A DNA stretch of 8,279 nucleotides, from assembly GCF_946885885.1 (NCBI RefSeq), contig NZ_CAMPHN010000186.1:1-8279 (forward strand). The letters are read 5' to 3'. The position numbers were made by a program, and so were the translations under genes. The notes below the pieces were generated by a model. It saw only the letters and a program-made list of their open reading frames with translations, was not told the DNA's origin and ran no database searches. Positions 1 through 5,581 of the stretch are shown piece by piece (position 1 is the first letter of the stretch; the number at the start of each line of letters is the position of its first letter). Origin of the DNA: an uncultured Pseudomonas sp. GTDB lineage: Bacteria > Pseudomonadota > Gammaproteobacteria > Pseudomonadales > Pseudomonadaceae.

Positions 1-241
1 GTTGATCATCATCTTGCTACTTGCGCTAGAGGAGGAGTCCATATACGGGCTACGAGGCTAGGTCGCTGAGCACGGCGTAAACATTAAGACTCGATTGACT
101 TCGAGATATCCGTATCCGCGCACTACACTCTATCCAAGCAACATCCAGAGGCAGCAGAGCAACACCTTCTTACTGAGCGGGTCAGGCACGTCGCCCGAGC
201 AGCCATAACGCTCGACGCCAATCATCAGGATGGATCCGATC
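1..241. other. Upstream region without a convincing gene
   Basis: I see no supported gene here. A short open stretch at 2-61 reads as a hydrophobic run followed by charged residues and a stop. It could be the tail of a gene beginning outside the window, but it is too short to support. A TTGACT hexamer at 95-100 resembles a -35 box but has no good -10 at normal spacing. A GGAGGAG at 31-37 looks like a ribosome binding site but has no ATG, GTG or TTG at a usable distance. Base composition looks less GC-rich than the genes that follow. The promoter of the GTPase-kinase block should lie here, but I cannot place it. Confidence 0.5.
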
Positions 242-907
242 ATGGCCGACCACCAAGCACATGAACGCAAGCTCACGCTCAAGGTGGTCTATTACGGCCC
301 GGCCTTGAGCGGCAAGACCACCAATCTGATGCAACTGCACACCCTGCTCCGCCCACAGCGCAAGGGCGAATTGATGGTCTTGGAAACCCGCGACGATCGC
401 ACGCTGTTCTTCGATGTATTGCCGATCGGCCTGCGCAACGCGGCCGGTATCGACCTGCGCCTGAAGCTCTACACCGTACCCGGCCAAGTGCAGCACGACA
501 GCACCCGCAAGGCGGTGCTGTCGCGTGCGGACGGGGTGATCTTCGTCGCCGACTCGCAGCCGGCGCAGCAGGACAACAACGCCAACGCCTTCGAAAACCT
601 GGCCGATAACCTGCAAAAGCTCGGCATGGACATCGAAACGCTGCCCTTGGTGGTGCAATTCAATAAGCGCGACGTCGCCAATGCGGTACCCGAACAGGAG
701 CTGCAAGCGCGCTGGCGCGACACCCCCTGGGCGCCGCTGTGCATGGCCTCGGCGCTGAGCGGACAAGGCGTGGTCGAGAGCTTTCGCCTGCTGCTCGAAC
801 GCCTATACCCGAAACTGGACGACGAGTACCGGTTAGCCGCCCAGGAAGGCATCAGCGCTGAGGATTTCGTCCGCCGCTTGAGCAGCATGGAGGGCGGCGA
901 TGCTTAG
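242..907 (+). CDS. MglA-like small Ras/Arf-type GTPase
   Basis: A cytoplasmic GTP-binding switch protein of the MglA type, a group known from Myxococcus and Thermus for controlling cell polarity and type IV pilus motility. Visible from the 242 start (221 aa): P-loop GPALSGKTT at about residues 19-27, the MglA-typical DRTLFFD at 52-58 (switch I region), TVPGQV at 78-83 (G3; PGQ in place of the usual D-x-x-G), VIFVADSQ at 99-106, NKRD at 141-144 (G4, guanine recognition) and SAL at 170-172 (G5). A C-terminal tail of about 25 residues extends beyond the G domain. An in-frame ATG at 230 would add four residues, but its only purine-rich stretch (AGGA) runs into the start codon, so I prefer 242. 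The gene overlaps the histidine kinase downstream by 8 bp, so the two are very probably co-translated. No MglB/roadblock GTPase-activating partner is seen nearby. Family is clear; the regulated process is inferred. Confidence 0.92.
   Translation: MADHQAHERKLTLKVVYYGPALSGKTTNLMQLHTLLRPQRKGELMVLETRDDRTLFFDVLPIGLRNAAGIDLRLKLYTVPGQVQHDSTRKAVLSRADGVIFVADSQPAQQDNNANAFENLADNLQKLGMDIETLPLVVQFNKRDVANAVPEQELQARWRDTPWAPLCMASALSGQGVVESFRLLLERLYPKLDDEYRLAAQEGISAEDFVRRLSSMEGGDA
889..894 (+). promoter_or_regulatory. Ribosome binding site of the histidine kinase, inside the GTPase gene
   Basis: GGAGGG lies five bases before the ATG at 900 and within the last codons of the GTPase gene. This supports the 900 start and the 8-bp overlap (ATG at 900, GTPase stop TAG at 905-907), an arrangement typical of translational coupling. 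Confidence 0.7.
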
Positions 908-2030
908 CTTCGAAGACGATCCGCGCCTCGACGATCTGCTCCCCAGGGAGCGCCAAGAGCGCCTGACGCAGCTGCTGCAAGCCTTGCTCGGACACCCGCT
1001 AGCCTTGACCGAGCAAGCCGAAGCTGGCGCCGAAACGGTCGAATTCAACCTGGAAACCCTCGCCTGGCTGAGCTGCCCCAGCGCACCGGCGCTACAGGAG
1101 CCAGCCGCGCGGCTGCTGGAATTCGTGCTGTTCTATGTCGGCAAATACCGCCTGGCGGCTAACCTGCATCACGACACCACCGAGGCCAGTTTCGCCGAAC
1201 TGCAACGCCAACACGCAGAATTGCAGGAGTCCGAGGCCCGCTACCGGGCGCTTTCAGCACAGTTGCAGAGCCGTGTGAACGAGCAGGTCAAGGTCATCGA
1301 AACGACCCAGCAGCAGCTCTACGAGAGCGCCCGTTTGCGCGCCATCGGCCAACTCGCGGCCGGCGTCGCCCACGAGGTCAACAACCCCATCGGCTTTATC
1401 GCCAGCAACCTGCGGGTAGCCGGCGATTACCTCAACGAGCTGGTCGCAAAGCTCCCCGCCGATCCCGCGACGACCGCGCTGCTGGAAGATTTCCGCGCGC
1501 TGCTCAAAGAGTCGGGCAGCGGCACCCAACGCATCGCCACGATAGTCGCCGACCTCAAGACGTTCTCCAATATCGACCAGAACGATTTCGTCTCCTGCGA
1601 CCTCAACGCCCTCGTCGCCAGCACCTGCCACCTGTTGCGAACCGAAAGCCAGCAACCCTTGCAAATCGAGTTACGCCTCGGCGAGCTGCCGCAACTGGCC
1701 GGTTACCCCGCGAAGATATCCCAGGCCACCTACAATGTTCTGGACAATGCCGTAAAAGCCATCGATGCCAACGGCAAGATCCGCATCACCACCAACAGAG
1801 ACGAACTCGGTCAGATTCAAGTGATAGTCGAAGACAACGGCTGCGGGATCGCCGCCGAGCACATGCCTTGCCTGTTCGACCCCTTCTTCACCACCCGTGA
1901 TGTGGGCGCAGGCACTGGCCTGGGTTTAACGGTCGCGCGGGAGATCATGAATGCGCATCAGGGCGAAATCCTGATCAAAAGCCAACCCGGCATAGGAACC
2001 CGCGTGACGCTGCGTTTCCTTTGTCGTTAG
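900..2030 (+). CDS. Soluble sensor histidine kinase
   Basis: A cytoplasmic two-component histidine kinase of 376 aa with no membrane segment or signal peptide. Residues 1-90 match no domain I recognise. About 95-145 is glutamine- and glutamate-rich and should form a coiled coil. The dimerisation/phosphoacceptor helix carries AAGVAHEVNNPIGF, with the probable phosphorylated histidine at H158; the HEVNNP form is typical of NtrB-like or HPK4-type kinases. The ATPase domain has all boxes: N box around N279-N283 (NVLDNAVKAI), G1 EDNGCGI at 311-317, F box FDPFFTT at 326-332 and G2 GAGTGLGL at 336-343. It should therefore be catalytically competent. The N-terminal region presumably receives the input, perhaps from the GTPase made just before it (inference). 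The natural target is the receiver domain of the next gene. The stop codon lies within the 4-bp target duplication of the inserted element that follows. Confidence 0.93.
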   Translation: MLSFEDDPRLDDLLPRERQERLTQLLQALLGHPLALTEQAEAGAETVEFNLETLAWLSCPSAPALQEPAARLLEFVLFYVGKYRLAANLHHDTTEASFAELQRQHAELQESEARYRALSAQLQSRVNEQVKVIETTQQQLYESARLRAIGQLAAGVAHEVNNPIGFIASNLRVAGDYLNELVAKLPADPATTALLEDFRALLKESGSGTQRIATIVADLKTFSNIDQNDFVSCDLNALVASTCHLLRTESQQPLQIELRLGELPQLAGYPAKISQATYNVLDNAVKAIDANGKIRITTNRDELGQIQVIVEDNGCGIAAEHMPCLFDPFFTTRDVGAGTGLGLTVAREIMNAHQGEILIKSQPGIGTRVTLRFLCR

Positions 2031-2219
2031 CAGGCTGTTGAAAAACGTAGGCGAGGCAGGCAAGACAAGGACTAGGCGTCCCCACAAAAACAGCCGAAAA
2101 AGCGACTGGGGTCGCATTCGACTTTACGTGCTGTAAATGAGCATTTTGACTGGGCTCGCACGCGAGGCTGTTTTTAACGCAGTATTGCCAACGCAGGTAG
2201 TTTTTCAACGGCCTGTTAG
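2027..2219 (+). repeat. TTAG target-site duplication flanking the MITE
   Basis: TTAG occurs immediately before the element (2027-2030) and immediately after it (2216-2219). This is what a 4-bp target-site duplication looks like. The left copy supplies the TAG stop of the histidine kinase. The partial copy at the window end is preceded by CTAG, so both fit a YTAR-type target. Members of the IS5 group are known to choose such targets, but no transposase is present to confirm the family. Confidence 0.6.
2031..2215 (+). mobile_element. MITE-like non-autonomous element, complete copy (185 bp)
   Basis: The ends are imperfect inverted repeats: CAGGCTGTTGAAAAAC at 2031-2046 pairs with 2200-2215, matching at 15 of 16 positions. 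A nested inverted repeat lies inside (AAAAACAGCC at 2086-2095, GGCTGTTTTT at 2166-2175). Two small perfect hairpins follow it: GCGAC/GTCGC at 2102-2115 and CTCGC/GCGAG at 2155-2166. No open frame inside resembles a transposase. With the TTAG duplication and a second inverted copy at 8230, this is best read as a miniature inverted-repeat transposable element moved in trans. I recall this sequence type as a recurrent intergenic repeat of Pseudomonas. It separates the histidine kinase from the receiver-ATPase gene; removing it and one TTAG would leave only about 79 bp between them. Its structure could affect read-through transcription or mRNA stability. Confidence 0.8.
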
Positions 2220-2287
2220 CGAACGACGTTCAAGTCGACTTGGTCCAATGCCGCATGGCCTGGTGGAGCAGTGTTCAACAAGCCGCT

Positions 2288-2293
2288 AAGGAG
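2288..2293 (+). promoter_or_regulatory. Ribosome binding site deciding the GTG start of the ATPase fusion
   Basis: AAGGAG lies five bases (ttttc) before the GTG at 2299. It is the best ribosome binding site near the start of this open frame, and it places the GTG about 25 codons before the first beta-strand of the receiver domain. Confidence 0.75.
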
Positions 2294-2298
2294 TTTTC

Positions 2299-4542
2299 GT
2301 GGCAAAACGTTATGCATCGTTGTTCGTGGGCGCGGATACCCCGGGCGAAGGACGCGAAAGCCCTGTCGACAGTCCGTACAGCCTGCTGTTGGTGGATGAC
2401 GAGCCGGGGATACTCGCAGCCCTGCGCCGCGTGCTGCACCGCGAAAACTACCAACTGCACTTCGCCCGCAACGGTGTCGAAGCACTGAAAATTCTCGCCA
2501 GCCAACCGGTCCATCTGATCATCAGCGATTTCATGATGCCGCAGATGAATGGCAGCGAATTGCTCAGTCAGGTGCGCGAACGCTGGCCGGCGACTATCCG
2601 CATCATGCTCACCGGGCACGCCAATACCGAGGCGGTGATGGGCTCGATTCAGGGCGGCGCGGTTTACCGTTTCATCCTCAAGCCGTGGAACGACGACGAC
2701 CTGCGCCTGACCATCGCCCTGGCGCTCGAACAGTACGATTTGAAACAGCGCAACCGCGCGCTCGAGCAGGAAAACCACAAGCAGCACCGCGACCTGGAAA
2801 CCCTGGCCAAGCTGGGCATCACCAACCGCAGCCAATTGGCGATCATGTTGCATAAAAAGGGCCTGCTCAACGCCCAGCAGATCCAGCAGTTGCACAAGGA
2901 AATGCGCACCCACAAAACCCCGGTGATGCGCCAGTTGATGCAGCACGATTGGGTCGACAGCCGCAAGATCTACGACCTGATGCGCAAGGACCTGATGCTC
3001 GAGGAAATCGACCTGCGCGAATTCCAGATCGATCCGCCGCTGCTGTCGTTGGTGCCCCAGGCGGTGTGTACGCGCCAATTGGTGCTGCCGTTGCGGGTGG
3101 TCGACAAGCGCCTGCGCCTGGCGATGGCCGATCCCATGGACCAGGGGTTGATCGAAGAACTCGCATTCATGACCGGCTTCAGCATCCACCCGCTGCTGTG
3201 CGAGCTGACCCAGTTGCAGGACAAGCTCAACGAAATTTTCGGCACGCCCGGCAACCGCCTCGACGACCTGGCGACCATAGTTGGCGACAGCGACCCCTAC
3301 GAAGGCATCGAGATCGTCCTCGACGATGATGGCGAAAGCGAGAACCTGGAGCAGCTGCTCGGCAGTTCCGAAGATCCGCCAGCGATTCGTCTGGTCAACG
3401 CGATCATCCTCGAAGCCCTGCGCCTGGGCGCCAGCGACATCCATATCCACCCGCGGACGAAAAACGTGGTGGTGCGTTATCGCATCGATGGCGTGCTGCA
3501 GGACAAGATCCAGATCCCCAGCAACCTGCTGATGTCGCTGGTCTCGCGCATCAAGGTCATGGCCGAGCTGGATATCACCGAACGGCGGCGCCCGCAGGAC
3601 GGGCGAATCACGGTGAAAACGCCGATGCGCATCGTCGACCTGCGCATTTCCACCCTACCGACCATCAATGGCGAAAAGATCGTGATGCGCGTGCTGGAGC
3701 GCCAGTCGGCCGCGCAATCGCTCGAGGATCTGGGCCTGTCGGCTAACAACCTGCGGCGCCTGTTGCACGTGGTCAACAAACCGCAGGGCATCATCCTCGC
3801 CACCGGTCCCACCGGCAGCGGCAAGACCACCACCCTGTTCGCCCTGCTACAGCACGAGGCTTCGTCGGAAAAGAACTACATCACCATCGAGGACCCGGTG
3901 GAAATCCACGTCGACCTGGCCGGGCAAGTGCCGGTGCGCGAACGCATCGGCTTGAACTTCGCCAGCGTCTTGCGCGCAATTCTGCGTCAGGACCCGGATG
4001 TGATCCTGCTCGGCGAGATCCGCGATCACGAAACCGCCGACGTGGCCTTCCATGCCGCCCTCACCGGCCACCTGGTGTTCTCCACCCTGCACACCAATTC
4101 GGCGGCGGCGACCATCGCCCGGCTGTTCGACCTTGGGCTGAAACCCTATGTGCTGGCCTCCGCCCTTGAGGCGATTGTCGCGCAGCGCCTGGTCCGGCGG
4201 ATCTGCAGCCATTGCCGCGGGCCGGTAAAACCGCCCGAAGAGCGCTTGCGCAGCCTGGGCCCGGAATTTCTCGAAGCCGATATGCAGTTCTTCCAGGGCG
4301 CCGGTTGCAACCATTGCAACCAGGGCTACAAGGGCCGGGTCGGCATCCATGAAGTGCTGACCATGAACGACACGCTGCGCGACGCCATCTCCCAGGGTGC
4401 AGGCGCCACACAACTGCAAAACCTGGCCCGCGAACAAGGCATGACCACCCTGCTCGACGATGCCCGGGAAAAAATCCGTCAAGGCCTGACCACCGTCGAG
4501 GAGGTGCTGCGCCTGCTCGGCCCGCAGGATCTTCAGGATTAG
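2299..4542 (+). CDS. Response regulator receiver fused to a GspE/PilB-type ATPase
   Basis: A 747-aa cytoplasmic motor ATPase with a built-in two-component receiver. Residues 27-145 form the receiver: acidic pair D33-D34, phosphoacceptor D77 in HLIISDFMMPQMNG, T105 in MLTGH and K128 in LKPW, so all key residues are present. About 145-170 is a charged, probably helical linker. About 170-315 resembles the N-terminal GspE/MshEN domain in degenerate form. About 355-740 is the secretion ATPase: Walker A GPTGSGKT at 503-510 (K509), Asp box TIEDPVE near E531-D532, Walker B with E573 in VILLGEIRD, His box HLVFSTLHTN at 591-600, and a zinc-site tetracysteine C636/C639/C670/C673. Tetracysteines mark GspE and PilB assembly ATPases; PilT retraction ATPases lack them. 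Such ATPases drive assembly of type IV pili or type II pseudopili at the inner membrane. Phosphorylation of D77 by the upstream kinase presumably regulates this motor (inference). Pilin, platform and secretin genes are absent from the window. Confidence 0.93.
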   Translation: MAKRYASLFVGADTPGEGRESPVDSPYSLLLVDDEPGILAALRRVLHRENYQLHFARNGVEALKILASQPVHLIISDFMMPQMNGSELLSQVRERWPATIRIMLTGHANTEAVMGSIQGGAVYRFILKPWNDDDLRLTIALALEQYDLKQRNRALEQENHKQHRDLETLAKLGITNRSQLAIMLHKKGLLNAQQIQQLHKEMRTHKTPVMRQLMQHDWVDSRKIYDLMRKDLMLEEIDLREFQIDPPLLSLVPQAVCTRQLVLPLRVVDKRLRLAMADPMDQGLIEELAFMTGFSIHPLLCELTQLQDKLNEIFGTPGNRLDDLATIVGDSDPYEGIEIVLDDDGESENLEQLLGSSEDPPAIRLVNAIILEALRLGASDIHIHPRTKNVVVRYRIDGVLQDKIQIPSNLLMSLVSRIKVMAELDITERRRPQDGRITVKTPMRIVDLRISTLPTINGEKIVMRVLERQSAAQSLEDLGLSANNLRRLLHVVNKPQGIILATGPTGSGKTTTLFALLQHEASSEKNYITIEDPVEIHVDLAGQVPVRERIGLNFASVLRAILRQDPDVILLGEIRDHETADVAFHAALTGHLVFSTLHTNSAAATIARLFDLGLKPYVLASALEAIVAQRLVRRICSHCRGPVKPPEERLRSLGPEFLEADMQFFQGAGCNHCNQGYKGRVGIHEVLTMNDTLRDAISQGAGATQLQNLAREQGMTTLLDDAREKIRQGLTTVEEVLRLLGPQDLQD

Positions 4543-4803
4543 CGCGCTCGCACCCGCCGATCCTGTACAAACGCCTGCAAGAGATCGAACGCGCAGCCTG
4601 AACGGCCTGCATAGAGGGCTCCTCCCTCCGCGCCGAGGGCGGCATCGACGATCTGCAACGGCTGGTCCCGACTTCTACTGACTGATGGACGCGCAAACGG
4701 CAGCCGCCGACCTGCGCCGAGTACCTGCCGAGGTAACGGCGGGTACCGGCGCAACGCATCGTCCGGGCCTGTCAACGCCCAGCATGACCACAATCGCCAG
4801 GCA
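4543..4803. other. Convergent intergenic region with possible gene debris
   Basis: This lies between the ends of the rightward ATPase gene and the leftward TPR gene. No intact gene is supported. One plus-strand frame from 4557 to 4685 reads protein-like on both sides of an in-frame TGA: ILYKRLQEIERAA before it, and GGIDDLQRLVPTSTD near the end before a second stop. It has no plausible start. It may be the decayed tail of a lost gene, but chance is not excluded. GAGGG/CCCTC at 4614-4628 can form a short hairpin, and a stronger one is listed at 4721-4746. Confidence 0.4.
4721..4746. terminator. Strong hairpin between convergent genes
   Basis: GTACCTGCCG at 4721-4730 pairs with CGGCGGGTAC at 4737-4746 over ten positions, one of them a G-T wobble, around the six-base loop AGGTAA. 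Its place between two converging genes suits a shared transcription end point. Neither side has a T-tract, so it is not a textbook intrinsic terminator. It may instead protect mRNA 3' ends. Confidence 0.35.
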
Positions 4804-5532
4804 TCAGCGACTCAGGGTCCGATCCATCAAGGCCAGGAATTTCGGCGGGAACTGGCGACGGTCGATCGTCATCTCGGGGGCGGAGGAGCTTGCTTGTTGC
4901 AAGCTGTCATGGATATCAGAGATCGCTTTACGGTCGGCTTCGCCACTCAGGATATGCAGCGTGTATTGGCTGGCCGCACGATAAATCCACGCCTGGGCGC
5001 GGGCGACATCCGTGGTCAATGTGGCGGGATCGAAGCTGGCAACCTGCTCATAGGCACCATTGAAGTATGCCTCGACGACTTCATGCAGCACGGGGTCCTC
5101 AGCCTCCCCCGCCCCGGGCTTTCGCACATCCGCAACGGGAAGGCTTTGCCCCGCCTGCAGCAAGCTCGCCTCACAATCCGCCCGACCGCGGGCCATGATG
5201 CTGGCATTCTCGCCGGACAGCACCTTGAAACGCGCCTCGTTCGCCCAACTGGCCAATGCCTTATCGCATCGACCCAAGCGGTAATGAGCCAACCCGAGGA
5301 AGTAATGGGGCGTGTAAGGGGCGAAACGCATGCCATACAGCCGAATACGCGGCCGCGAAGCGGGCACTTCGCTGATCACCTCTTCGAGCAAGGGTATCGC
5401 TTTGTCGTAACGCTCCCGCTCGATGTTCAAAATGGCGGTGTCGTAATCTTTTCCCAGCAAAGCCCAAGCAGGGCTCGCAGCCGTCAGCACCAGCAGAATC
5501 AGCCATCGGCATCCGGAATATGAGCGATTCAT
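4804..5532 (-). CDS. Secreted TPR-like protein
   Basis: A 242-aa exported protein. The N-terminus MNRSYSGCRW followed by a hydrophobic run to AWA at 22-24 is a signal peptide with a probable signal peptidase I cut after A24. No lipobox cysteine is present, so it is probably periplasmic and soluble. Helical pairs typical of tetratricopeptide repeats follow: one around residues 29-57 (ERYDKAIPLLEEV) and one around 75-105 (HYFLGLAHYRLGRCDKALAS). The remainder is helical without a domain I recognise. GGAG at 5540-5543 lies about seven bases before the ATG at 5532. An in-frame ATG at 5562 also has a ribosome-binding-like AGGAG but would put ten hydrophilic residues before the signal peptide, so I prefer 5532. 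It lies 49 bp after the kinase-like gene and is probably co-transcribed with it. The shared TPR and envelope character suggests the two products work together; the exact role is unknown. Confidence 0.8.
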   Translation of the reverse strand: MNRSYSGCRWLILLVLTAASPAWALLGKDYDTAILNIERERYDKAIPLLEEVISEVPASRPRIRLYGMRFAPYTPHYFLGLAHYRLGRCDKALASWANEARFKVLSGENASIMARGRADCEASLLQAGQSLPVADVRKPGAGEAEDPVLHEVVEAYFNGAYEQVASFDPATLTTDVARAQAWIYRAASQYTLHILSGEADRKAISDIHDSLQQASSSAPEMTIDRRQFPPKFLALMDRTLSR

Positions 5533-5581
5533 ACGCCCTCCCGTCCTCACGTCTGCGGCCATACCCGCCTCTCCTGAAATA

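Noticed and set aside
31..37. GGAGGAG as the binding site of a small upstream gene
   Set aside because: No ATG, GTG or TTG follows at a usable distance.
95..100. TTGACT as a sigma-70 -35 box for the GTPase operon
   Set aside because: No -10-like hexamer at 16-19 bp; the nearest, TACACT at 124-129, is 23 bp away.
182..766. A 194-codon open frame on the minus strand over the GTPase
   Set aside because: Antisense shadow of a clearly recognised GTPase, with no domain or credible start signal of its own.
1975..2208. A 77-codon minus-strand frame covering the MITE
   Set aside because: It runs across the repeat and into the kinase 3' end. This is a typical spurious protein produced by such repeats and does not resemble a transposase.
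2275..3450. A 391-codon open frame on the minus strand
   Set aside because: It lies opposite the receiver-ATPase gene, whose motifs are unmistakable; such long antisense frames arise from GC-rich codon bias. Its translation shows no recognisable domain.
4685..4984. A 99-codon plus-strand frame crossing the end of the TPR gene
   Set aside because: Most of it is antisense to the TPR-like gene, it has no ribosome binding site, and its translation is not protein-like.
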